64,000 nt of DNA, taken from assembly GCF_011044495.1 (NCBI RefSeq), contig NZ_CP049143.1, positions 6,014,001 to 6,078,000 of the forward strand, read 5' to 3'. Made by a program: the position numbers and the translations under genes. Source of the stretch: Roseimicrobium sp. ORNL1. Its GTDB lineage: Bacteria > Verrucomicrobiota > Verrucomicrobiia > Verrucomicrobiales > Verrucomicrobiaceae. This document shows positions 49,255-57,800 of the stretch, piece after piece; the stretch's first letter is position 1; the number at the start of each line of letters is the position of its first letter. The notes beneath the pieces are model-generated. The model ran no database searches. It saw only the letters and a program-made list of their open reading frames with translations, and had not been told where the DNA came from.

Positions 49255-51453
49255 ATGTCTGATTCCCCCGAATCCCCGCCACCGCTCGACTTGTCCGATC
49301 TTCGCCTCATGCCCAAGTGGGTATCTGAGTTTGGAAAATCATCGCCTTCACCGGCGGCAGACTATCCCGAAGAGGACACCCGGAGCCGTGATCGGCGCGA
49401 CGGGAGAGGTCCGAGAGATCAACAGCGACGCAGCTTCGGCGGCGGCAGTGGAGGTGGTGGTGGCACAGGCGGACCGCCCCGTGGTGACCGCAGACCTTTC
49501 GATAAACCCCGTGGCCCCGGAGACCAGAATCGTGGTCCCCGCCCGCCCGGTGCTGGTGATCGTCGTGATGACCGCCGCGGAGGCGGTGGTGGTGCAGGTG
49601 GCGGCGGAGGCTATCGCCAGGATCGTGGCCCTCGTCCGCAGGGACGCGGTGGTCGCGATGACCGAGACCGCCGTGGTGGCGGCGGCGGCTACGGTGACAG
49701 GCCGCGCTTTGAGCAGGCTCCCCCTCCCGTAACAGGACTCAATGTGCAGGTGGAACCCGAAGCCAAGGCCACCGAGGCCATGGCTGCCATGATCCGCACG
49801 GCGGGCAAGGCTTACAGTGTCTTCGATGCAGCACGCCTCGTGCTGGCGAGTGGTGATCGTTTCCACGTGCGCTTCAAGATGGCGCCGGAGGTCAACACCA
49901 AGCTCTACGCAGTGCCCACGGATGGCTCACTCTGGCTCAGCCGTGAGGAAGCACTCACCCACGTGATCCACGGCGAGGCGATCAGCAGCTTCTACAAGGT
50001 CGATGAGATCGAATTGGAAGAGCCAAAAGGCAACTTCACCAGCGTGGCAGTGTGCGGGATGACCGGCGAAATCCTCGGTCCGCCCAGCCATCACAGCTAC
50101 CAGACGACGCTGCACAAGATCCATCGCGAGCAGTTCAGTCATCTGCCCTTCGAGGACTACAAGCGCCGCGTCCGTACGGAAAGCACTCCGGAAGCTGTGG
50201 CCAAGTGGAAGGAATCCCAAAAGCACGGCATGCAATGGACCTGGCTGAAGGGCGAAACCGCCCAAGGCGAGGAACCAAAGACCTTCAAGACGCGGAGTGA
50301 GATGGAAGCTCACTTCCGCGCACATCACGCGGACACGCTCGTGGGCGAAGTCTCCGACGCCTCAGTGGCCGGCAACATCCCCAAGCGCCTGCTTTCACCC
50401 TCGCTCTACAATCACCTGCGGCGCGCCGTGGATGAAGGTCGCAAGCACCTGCTGAGCACCGCCCAGCAACTCTGCAGCGGCTTTGAGCGGCATGGATTGA
50501 AGCTCTTCAAGCGCCGTGGTGGCAAGCTCTGGGTGAGCCGCACCCGCCCGCGCCTCCTTGAGGGCAATGTGGTGCTCTCCGCGCGCATCGCGAAGATGGT
50601 GGAGATCATCAAGACGCAGCCTGGCATCCAGGTGAAGAAGCTCATCGAAAGCGTGGCTCCATCCACGGATGCTCCGGTCACTGCAAAAGCAGCGGCCCCC
50701 ACTCCCGCAGTCGCCGCACCGCTGGCGACCGATGAAGCGCCCGTCGTGAGCGAACCCGCCGTGGTCGCCGAAGCATTCGGCGCGAGTGCCGGTACGGAGC
50801 TGCCTCCCATCGAGCCTGCTCCTGAATCCGCTCCTGCTGCTGCTGCTGAGATTTCCACGGAAGCTGAAGTCGCTGAGACTGCTCCAGTCGAGACGGCAGA
50901 AGATGCTCCTGTGGAAAAAGCTCCCGCCGCGCAGATTGCCCCGGAACCCGCACCTGCTCCTGCTCCTGCCGTGGTGATTCCCGCGCCTGCCGCAGCAGCT
51001 GCTCAACACGAGTGGACCGGTGATCAACTTCACGCTCTTCAGGACCTCCACTGGCTCAACAGCGAAGGTTACGTGATCGAGTACGCTGATGGCGTGGTCT
51101 TCCCCGGCGTGACCGAACCCCCGCCGCCGAAGCCGAAAGTTGCTCCCGCTGCCAAGGCTGCTGCTGGCGAATCCGCTGCTGCTCCTGCTGAAGCTGAAGC
51201 CGAAGTCCCCGCCGAAGGCGAGGCAGAAGCGTCCGCTGAGGAAGCTGAGGAGATCGCGACAGAATCCGAGCCTCACGGTGAAGCGGAGAGCGAGCTTCTC
51301 GAAGTCGCCGCCGAAACCGAAGCTCCAGTGGAAATAGAATCGACTGCCACCGAGCCTGCACCGGAAGCAGCGAGCGACGAAGCCTCATCCTCCGACACGG
51401 AAGCTGAAGCCGAGGCAGAAGCTCAGCCTGCCGCAGTCGAGGAAGAGAAGTAG
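49255..51453 (+). CDS. Arg/Gly-rich protein with conserved core and acidic low-complexity tail, function unknown
   Basis: Start at ATG 49255 (MSDSPESPPPLDL), about 732 aa; an upstream in-frame ATG at 49228 would add nine unconserved residues. Residues about 43-152 are a low-complexity Arg-Gly-Asp/Gly-Gly-Gly tract (repeated GGGG, RGP, DRR), resembling RNA-binding RGG tails. Residues about 160-470 form a globular region with AYSVFDAARLVLASGDRFH, SLWLSREEALTHVIHGEAI and GFERHGLKLFKRRGGKLWV. Residues about 480-732 are Ala/Glu/Pro-rich and strongly acidic. The basic RGG tract and acidic tail could bind RNA or ribosomal components; this is inference. The family is not recognised. Confidence 0.75.
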   Translation: MSDSPESPPPLDLSDLRLMPKWVSEFGKSSPSPAADYPEEDTRSRDRRDGRGPRDQQRRSFGGGSGGGGGTGGPPRGDRRPFDKPRGPGDQNRGPRPPGAGDRRDDRRGGGGGAGGGGGYRQDRGPRPQGRGGRDDRDRRGGGGGYGDRPRFEQAPPPVTGLNVQVEPEAKATEAMAAMIRTAGKAYSVFDAARLVLASGDRFHVRFKMAPEVNTKLYAVPTDGSLWLSREEALTHVIHGEAISSFYKVDEIELEEPKGNFTSVAVCGMTGEILGPPSHHSYQTTLHKIHREQFSHLPFEDYKRRVRTESTPEAVAKWKESQKHGMQWTWLKGETAQGEEPKTFKTRSEMEAHFRAHHADTLVGEVSDASVAGNIPKRLLSPSLYNHLRRAVDEGRKHLLSTAQQLCSGFERHGLKLFKRRGGKLWVSRTRPRLLEGNVVLSARIAKMVEIIKTQPGIQVKKLIESVAPSTDAPVTAKAAAPTPAVAAPLATDEAPVVSEPAVVAEAFGASAGTELPPIEPAPESAPAAAAEISTEAEVAETAPVETAEDAPVEKAPAAQIAPEPAPAPAPAVVIPAPAAAAAQHEWTGDQLHALQDLHWLNSEGYVIEYADGVVFPGVTEPPPPKPKVAPAAKAAAGESAAAPAEAEAEVPAEGEAEASAEEAEEIATESEPHGEAESELLEVAAETEAPVEIESTATEPAPEAASDEASSSDTEAEAEAEAQPAAVEEEK

Positions 51454-51477
51454 CCTTCTGCGAGAGTCGAGCCCGCG

Positions 51478-53253
51478 CTATGAGAGTTTGCGTTCCAGCG
51501 CAGCCTCCATCGCGCGTTCGACGAGCAGTACCGCGAGTTGCTGGGTGGCATCATCCAGCAACTGATTCGCGGCTTTCAGGGCGCGCGCATCGTGCAGCTC
51601 TGCCTGCATGACGTTGCGCACCTCGCTGGCGGCGACTTTGATCTTCTCCACTTCGTCTTCGGGCACGAGGCCAGCACATTGTTCCAGCGCCTCATCCACC
51701 GCCTTCAGCAGTTCCTCACTCTTCAGGTGTGCTTCGGTCCAGATGCGCTCGTTCATGTCTTCGAAGGCGAAGTCCACGCTCTCTGCGATCATCTTCTCCA
51801 CCTTCTCGTCATCCACATCCACGGCAGAGTTTTGAATTTCCAAGATGGTGTCCGTGTTGGTGGCGGTATCGCGAGCCAGCACCTGGAGGATGCCATTCGC
51901 ATCAATCGCGAACTGCACACCCACCCGTGCGCTGCCCTTGGGCCCCGGTGGAAAGGGCACAGCGATGCGACCGAGCTCCCAGTTGTCCTTGGCCAGTTCG
52001 CGCTCGCCCTGCAGCACACGAATGAGCATCTCCTGCTGATTGGCGACCGCATTGGTGAACATCTCCCCGGCACGGCAGGGAATGGTGGAGTTGCGCGGGA
52101 TGATGATGTTCATCAAACCGCCGAAGGTCTCGATGCCCAGTGAGAGCGGCGTCACATCCAGCAACACCACATTGCGCAAGGCTCCGCTGAGGATGCCTGC
52201 CTGAATCACCGCACCCAGACCCACGGCTTCATCAGGATTCTGCGAGACATTGGGCTCACGCCCGAAGATATCCTGCACCACCTGGCGGACGAGCGGCATG
52301 CGCGTGCTCCCGCCCACGAGGATCACATCATCCAAATCTGCTGCCGAGAGACCCGCATCCAGCAAGGCACGCCGGCAATGCAGGCGCGTGCGCTCAATGA
52401 GCGGCTGCGCGATGGCGTCCAGATCGCTGCGCTGCACGCGCACGGAAAGATTCGCGGTGTCCTGGAAGAACGGAAGCTCCACCGTGAACTCTGCTTCCGC
52501 GGAGAGCTTCTTCTTCGCCTCCTCGGCAGCAGCAATCAGACGCGCGTGCTGGATGGCAGAGTCAGAGGGGAGCGCCGATGCGCGGAGAATCCAGTCTGCC
52601 AGCGCACGGTCGATGTCGTCACCGCCGAGCTGGGTGTCACCGGCAGTGGCCAGCACTTGGAAGACGCCATCGCGCATTTCCAGAATGGAAATGTCAAACG
52701 TGCCGCCGCCCAGATCATAGACCGCGATCTTCTTGTTCTCCTCCAGCTTGTCGAGACCATAGGCGAGCGCAGCCGCGGTAGGCTCACTTACGATGCGCTC
52801 GACCGTGAGCCCGGCGAGTTCTCCGGCGCGTTTGGTCTCGTTGCGTTGCGCATCGTTGAAATAGGCGGGCACCGTGATGACCGCGCGAGACACCTCCGTT
52901 TCAAGAGCGCTCTCCGCAATGGCCTTCAGATGCTTGAGGATATCCGCGCTCCCTTCTGCGGGCGACTTCCCCAAGGCCTTCAGATCATACGCCGGCTTCC
53001 ACTCCGCCTCCCCTGCCCTGCGCCCGATGAGGCGCTTCACTGAGGTGACCGTCCGAGTGGGATCGATGGCGCGTTGACGCACGGCTGCCGCCCCCACCGT
53101 CACGCATCCATCCGCGGCATAGTGCACGGCAGATGGTGTCAGCCGGGCGCCGTCCGCATCGGCCAGCAAAATGGGAAAGCCACTGTCCACCACACCCACG
53201 AGGGAATTGGTGGTGCCGAGGTCGATGCCGAGAATCGGGGATGCCGTTGCCAT
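51478..53253 (-). CDS. hscA: HscA-type Hsp70 chaperone
   Basis: Start at ATG 53253 (MATASPILGIDLGTTN), 591 aa. Nucleotide-binding domain motifs are GIDLGTTNSLVGVV, AVITVPAYFNDAQR, YDLGGGTFDISILEM and VILVGGSTRMPLVRQ. The substrate-binding domain follows from LLDVTPLSLGIETFGG. Details such as VTSVKRLIGRRAGE, FQVLATAGDTQLGGDDID and the short C-terminal lid without a DnaK-type EEVD tail match HscA more than DnaK. HscA with HscB delivers [2Fe-2S] clusters from the IscU scaffold. It lies 67 bp after hscB. No iscU, iscS or fdx is in the window. Confidence 0.88.
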   Translation of the reverse strand: MATASPILGIDLGTTNSLVGVVDSGFPILLADADGARLTPSAVHYAADGCVTVGAAAVRQRAIDPTRTVTSVKRLIGRRAGEAEWKPAYDLKALGKSPAEGSADILKHLKAIAESALETEVSRAVITVPAYFNDAQRNETKRAGELAGLTVERIVSEPTAAALAYGLDKLEENKKIAVYDLGGGTFDISILEMRDGVFQVLATAGDTQLGGDDIDRALADWILRASALPSDSAIQHARLIAAAEEAKKKLSAEAEFTVELPFFQDTANLSVRVQRSDLDAIAQPLIERTRLHCRRALLDAGLSAADLDDVILVGGSTRMPLVRQVVQDIFGREPNVSQNPDEAVGLGAVIQAGILSGALRNVVLLDVTPLSLGIETFGGLMNIIIPRNSTIPCRAGEMFTNAVANQQEMLIRVLQGERELAKDNWELGRIAVPFPPGPKGSARVGVQFAIDANGILQVLARDTATNTDTILEIQNSAVDVDDEKVEKMIAESVDFAFEDMNERIWTEAHLKSEELLKAVDEALEQCAGLVPEDEVEKIKVAASEVRNVMQAELHDARALKAANQLLDDATQQLAVLLVERAMEAALERKLS

Positions 53254-53319
53254 GTCACAGCTCCCATGCCGTGCCCGAGGCAAAAGCGCAAGTGGCCAAG
53301 AGCACCCCGGAGTGCAGGG

Positions 53320-53892
53320 CTACATCATCGCAAGTAGCCGCTCGCGAATCTGTGTCTGCCATTTCGCAAGGTAGGCCAGCCTGGCTTGGGTGGCGGCGAT
53401 GTCTTTCCAGACAGTGTCATCGCCAGACTCCAGACGCTCATCAAGCTGGGTGAACCCGGCTTCCATGCCGGTCTTTCTCTCCTCCAACCCAAACCCGATG
53501 GTCTCCAGACGCTCGCGCAACACCAGTTCCTCGTTGGTGAGCAGCGCCTTGGCCAGGGCCGAGGCTGCCTTGCTTTTCCGCTCCAGGAGTTTGGCGGAGG
53601 CATCCAGCGCGCTGCCGAGTTCCATGAACACAGCCATCATGGACTCATCCAGCGGCACCGTGCGCCAGGCCTTCGCTCCTTCTGGGGCAGCGACTTCGAT
53701 GAGGTGCTTCAGCCGCTTCTCCGGAAAACGCAGCGTCTCATAGGCTGCATTTACAGAAGATGCCGCTTCCTCACTGCCACCGTGATCCGGATGCGCTGCG
53801 CGACTCAGCGCGGCATACGACGCCTGCAATTGTGCAGAATCAATCGCTGTCCTTCTTGGAATCGAAAAAATGGCGAAGGAATCCGGGGTCAT
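53320..53892 (-). CDS. hscB: HscB-type J-domain co-chaperone
   Basis: A 190-aa protein. Residues about 3-75 form a J-domain with the invariant HPD in LSRAAHPDHGGSEEA and the helix IV region AYETLRFPEKRLKHLIEV. The C-terminal three-helix bundle (about 95-190, FMELGSALDASAKLLERK and VWKDIAATQARLAYLAKWQ) is the HscB_C domain that contacts IscU. It stimulates HscA ATPase. The N-terminal Cys-rich segment found in some eukaryote and thermophile HscB is absent. It is upstream of hscA on the same strand. Confidence 0.88.
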   Translation of the reverse strand: MTPDSFAIFSIPRRTAIDSAQLQASYAALSRAAHPDHGGSEEAASSVNAAYETLRFPEKRLKHLIEVAAPEGAKAWRTVPLDESMMAVFMELGSALDASAKLLERKSKAASALAKALLTNEELVLRERLETIGFGLEERKTGMEAGFTQLDERLESGDDTVWKDIAATQARLAYLAKWQTQIRERLLAMM

Positions 53893-54023
53893 GAGTGAGG
53901 CAGTGCCGCACCATCCTCATGAGGAGACGCCGTGGCAAGCGCGACCGGAAGGATTATTCATGAAGTACCATTTGCCTGCGGCGGAAGCTGCCACACCTTG
54001 CCCCGCGAACCGCTGCACGTGAT

Positions 54024-57000
54024 ATGTCCACGACGCATCCATCGGCGAAGCCAGCGTTCACGTCCGGCCTCGTGATCGGACTGGATGTAGGTTCGACAAC
54101 AGTGAAGGCGGTCGTGGTGGATGCCGCTTCACACGAAATTCGCTGGAGCAGTTACCGCCGCCACGAAACGAAGCAGGTCGCCGCCGCATCGCACATGCTG
54201 GGCGAGATCTGCGAGACTTTCTCCCAGGCGTGCGCGAATGAGATGCGCATCTTCGTCACAGGCTCGGGTGGAGGACCTCTGGTGGAGCCTCTTGGCGCAG
54301 CCTTTGTGCAGGAAGTGAATGCAGTGACGCTGGCCGTGGAATCGCTGCATCTGGATGCGGGAAGTGTCGTTGAGCTTGGAGGACAGGACGCGAAGATCAT
54401 CATCTTCCAGAAGGATTCGAAAACCGGAGAAAAGCGCCCGCTGTGCTCCATGAACGACAAGTGCGCGAGCGGCACCGGCGCCACCATCGACAAGTGCATC
54501 CTCAAAGCGGGCCTGCCGCGTGAACAACTCGCGGAGCTTCGCTTTGACGCTACAAAACTGCACAAGGTGGCCGCGAAGTGTGGTGTGTTTGCGGAGACAG
54601 ACATCGTCAACCTCATCAAGTCCGGCATCCCTGCCCCGGAAGTGATTTGTTCACTGGCGGATGCCATCGTGAATCAGAACCTCTCGGTACTCACCCGCGG
54701 AAATACGCTGGTGCCGGAAGTGATTCTGCTCGGTGGCCCAAACACCTATCTCCCCTTTCTGCAAGACTGCTGGCGGCTTCGTATTCCTGAGACGTGGACA
54801 CAACGTGGCATGGCCCTGCCCTCCGAGCGCGCCGTTGAAGAACTGATCACCGTGCCCCAGAACTCGCAATACTACGCCGCCTATGGCGCGGTGTTGTATG
54901 GGTTGGACCTGCCGGAGAATGTCGGCCGCTTCCGGGGCATGGATGCTGTGCGTTTACATGCCGCGGCAAGCGAGGCCGGCGGCTCAGGCAAGGCGCGTGG
55001 CATTCCACTGGCCAGGAGCCTCGAAGATGCGCAGGCATTCCGGGAGGCCTATGCAGTGCCTAAATTCGAGACGGCAACCTTCCAACCAGGAACGACCGCG
55101 CGTGCGGTCATTGGGCTGGACGGAGGTTCCACGTCATCAAAGGCAGTGCTGGTCGATGAATCGGGTACGGTGCTCGCAAAGTCCTACCGACTCTCAAAGG
55201 GCAATCCCATCGAAGATTTCCGCAGCCTCCTCACGGACCTCCATGGACAGGTGGTGGGACAGGGAGCGAATCTCGAAGTGCTTGGCTTCGGTGCCACCGG
55301 ATATGCTGCTGATGTGCTCGAAACAGTCGCAGGCGCGGACGTGAACATCGTGGAGACCGTCGCGCACATGCTGAGCGCACGGCATTTCTTCGGCGAGATC
55401 GATGTCATCTGCGATGTCGGTGGCCAGGACATCAAGGTGCTGATGATGCAGAACGGCGACATCCGCGACTTCCGCCTCTCCAACCAGTGCTCCGCAGGAA
55501 ACGGCATGCTGCTGCAGGCCATGGCGGATCAATTTGGTGTGCCGTTGCGCGAGTATGCGGACACCGCCTTCGCTGCGAAGGGCGCTCCTGTATTCAGCTA
55601 TGGATGTGCGGTGTTTCTGGATAGCGACCGCGTGAATTTTCAGAAGGAGGGTTACCAGCGGGAAGAGTTGCTCGCGGGGCTCGCGATGGTATTGCCCAAG
55701 AATATCTGGCAATACGTGGTGCAGATTCCCCGGCTGGCTTCGCTTGGCACGCGTTATGTGTTGCAAGGCGGCACGCAATACAATCTGGCGGCGGTGAAAG
55801 CCCAGGTGGACTACATCAAGGAGCGCGTGCCCGGCGCAGAAGTGCACGTGCATCCCCACTGCGGTGAAGCAGGTGCCATCGGTGCTGCGATTGAAACGCT
55901 GCGAATCGTGAAGCGTCGCGGCAGCACCCGCTTCATCGGCATGCAACAGGCCATGGGCATTGCCTACACCACGCGCAATGATGACAAGACGCGCTGCAAC
56001 TTCTGCCGCAACCACTGCTCCCGCACCTTCATCGACGCCCAGGCTCCAGACGGGCGCAGCAGCCGCTACATCTCCGGGTTCTCCTGTGAGAAAGGCACGG
56101 TGGAGTCGAAGGACGCGATGATGGCCCTGCTGAAGAAGCGGAATGCCCTCAAGGAGGAGCATCTCAATCTTCTGGAATATGAGGCCCGTGTGGTCTTCCA
56201 ATCCGTGTACACGCCACGCGCGCTGCCGGATGCAGGCACGCCTCTAGGTATTAGGGAAACTCAAAAGGCATGGTGGTCGTTCTCGGCCAAACGCATATCC
56301 CGGTCCTTCCAGCGCTCGCACAAGGAAGCCATGGATCGTCGCCAGCGACTGCGCATCGGCATTCCTCGTGTGCTCAACCTCTACACCACCGCACCGCTCT
56401 TCCGGGCATACTTCGAAGCGCTCGGCATTCCTTCCAAAAACATCCTCTTCTCGCCTGCGACCTCCGAGGAAATGTACCTGGAGGGCGCACGCTACGGCTC
56501 CGTGGATCCCTGCTATCCCTCCAAGGTAGTGCAGGCACATCTGCATCACCTGCTCTTCAAGACCCACAACCCACCAGAGTCTCCACTCGACTACATCTTC
56601 TTCCCAAGCATCACGCACCTGCCGACGTTCGTCTCGCCAGTGATGGATTCCGCATCATGTCCCATCGTCGCGGGCACTCCCAATGTGATGAAGGCTGCCT
56701 TCACCAAGGAGCAGGACTTCTTCGCCTCAAAAGGCACGGAATACGTCGACGGCGCCGTGACGCTCGAAGAGCCAGCCTACTTCAAGCGGCAGATGTTTGA
56801 GATGTGGGGCCAGCGTCTCGGCATCACTGAAGACGAGAGTGACTTCGCGGTGGATGAGGGATGGGAAGCGTTGCGCCAGACAAGTCTGGAACTTGAAAGG
56901 CGCGGGCTGGAAGTGCTGGAGAAGGTGGAGAGCGAAAACAAGATCGCGCTGCTGGTCCTGGCGCGCCCCTATCATGCGGACCCCGGGATGAATCACGGTC

Positions 57001-57791
57001 TGCTGGAGGAGTTCCAGGCACTGGGCTATCCCGTGCTGACCATCCGCTCCATTCCCAAGGATCCTGCGTGGCTCTCTCGATGGTTCAAAGAAGACCTGGC
57101 ATCTGGCAGAATCGCAACCCCTCTCGACATCCGTGACGTGTGGCCGGAGAACTACTCCACCAACAGCGTGCAGAAAGTGTGGGCCGCAAAGTTCGCAGCG
57201 CGTCACCCGCACATTGCTGTGCTGGACCTGTCCAGCTTCAAGTGCGGACATGATGCGCCGACGTATGGCCTCATCAGCGACATCATCACCGCCGGTGGCA
57301 CGCCCTACCTCGCGATGCACGATCTGGATGCGAACAAACCGGCAGGCTCGCAGAAGATTCGTGTAAAGACCTATGCCTACACCCTGCGGCGACACCAGGA
57401 GATGCTGGAAGATCGCGCGACGCGAATCGGCGAACTGGAGCGGCGTCTGGCGGAACATCGTGCGCGCCTCATGCATCAGCGCGCGACAGCTCTGGCAGAG
57501 CACGGGGATTCATCACGCGAAGACATGGAGCGCGCCTTCCAGCAGTATCTGGAGGAAGAGGAGCCCGTATTCGGCATCAGGGCCGCAGACCTGGCCAAAG
57601 AATATCCCGCCATGCCGCCGCACTTCGACCGCACTGCGGATGTGGCACCTCTTCCACCTCAACTGACATTCCTCAGCAAAGCTTCGCCCGCCTCCACCGG
57701 ATGCGGCAGCAACGGCGGTGGATGTTCCGGTTGTGGCACGGGGTGCTCATCGAAGGCGAATCTCGTGCCCACTCTCAACTTCATCGATTGA
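54024..57791 (+). CDS. Acyl-CoA dehydratase activase fusion: two ASKHA (BcrAD/BadFG) domains plus DUF2229
   Basis: A 1255-aa protein. Two consecutive ASKHA ATPase domains have phosphate motifs at residues 19-25 (GLDVGSTT) and 364-370 (GLDGGST). Each domain carries the two cysteines that in HgdC-type activases coordinate a shared [4Fe-4S] cluster: Cys147 (NDKCASGTG) and Cys186 (KCGVFAE), then Cys489 (NQCSAGNG) and Cys528 (YGCAVFLD). From about 650 a DUF2229-type region contains CNFCRNHC (658-665), GFSCEKG, DPCYPSK and FKCGHD. The last 40 residues are Cys/Gly-rich. In the family, ATP hydrolysis drives an electron to very low potential for a dehydratase or reductase. The partner gene follows 9 bp later. 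Confidence 0.92.
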   Translation: MSTTHPSAKPAFTSGLVIGLDVGSTTVKAVVVDAASHEIRWSSYRRHETKQVAAASHMLGEICETFSQACANEMRIFVTGSGGGPLVEPLGAAFVQEVNAVTLAVESLHLDAGSVVELGGQDAKIIIFQKDSKTGEKRPLCSMNDKCASGTGATIDKCILKAGLPREQLAELRFDATKLHKVAAKCGVFAETDIVNLIKSGIPAPEVICSLADAIVNQNLSVLTRGNTLVPEVILLGGPNTYLPFLQDCWRLRIPETWTQRGMALPSERAVEELITVPQNSQYYAAYGAVLYGLDLPENVGRFRGMDAVRLHAAASEAGGSGKARGIPLARSLEDAQAFREAYAVPKFETATFQPGTTARAVIGLDGGSTSSKAVLVDESGTVLAKSYRLSKGNPIEDFRSLLTDLHGQVVGQGANLEVLGFGATGYAADVLETVAGADVNIVETVAHMLSARHFFGEIDVICDVGGQDIKVLMMQNGDIRDFRLSNQCSAGNGMLLQAMADQFGVPLREYADTAFAAKGAPVFSYGCAVFLDSDRVNFQKEGYQREELLAGLAMVLPKNIWQYVVQIPRLASLGTRYVLQGGTQYNLAAVKAQVDYIKERVPGAEVHVHPHCGEAGAIGAAIETLRIVKRRGSTRFIGMQQAMGIAYTTRNDDKTRCNFCRNHCSRTFIDAQAPDGRSSRYISGFSCEKGTVESKDAMMALLKKRNALKEEHLNLLEYEARVVFQSVYTPRALPDAGTPLGIRETQKAWWSFSAKRISRSFQRSHKEAMDRRQRLRIGIPRVLNLYTTAPLFRAYFEALGIPSKNILFSPATSEEMYLEGARYGSVDPCYPSKVVQAHLHHLLFKTHNPPESPLDYIFFPSITHLPTFVSPVMDSASCPIVAGTPNVMKAAFTKEQDFFASKGTEYVDGAVTLEEPAYFKRQMFEMWGQRLGITEDESDFAVDEGWEALRQTSLELERRGLEVLEKVESENKIALLVLARPYHADPGMNHGLLEEFQALGYPVLTIRSIPKDPAWLSRWFKEDLASGRIATPLDIRDVWPENYSTNSVQKVWAAKFAARHPHIAVLDLSSFKCGHDAPTYGLISDIITAGGTPYLAMHDLDANKPAGSQKIRVKTYAYTLRRHQEMLEDRATRIGELERRLAEHRARLMHQRATALAEHGDSSREDMERAFQQYLEEEEPVFGIRAADLAKEYPAMPPHFDRTADVAPLPPQLTFLSKASPASTGCGSNGGGCSGCGTGCSSKANLVPTLNFID

Positions 57792-57800
57792 TTCACTCCT

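Noticed and set aside
49400-49720. Short tandem GGN/CGN repeats resembling a satellite or CRISPR-like array
   Set aside because: They encode the Arg/Gly-rich tract of the protein in one frame, have irregular unit length and no spacers.
50690-51450. GCT/GAA-rich low-complexity DNA as a possible repeat element
   Set aside because: It is in frame with the Ala/Glu-rich tail and lacks a fixed repeat unit.
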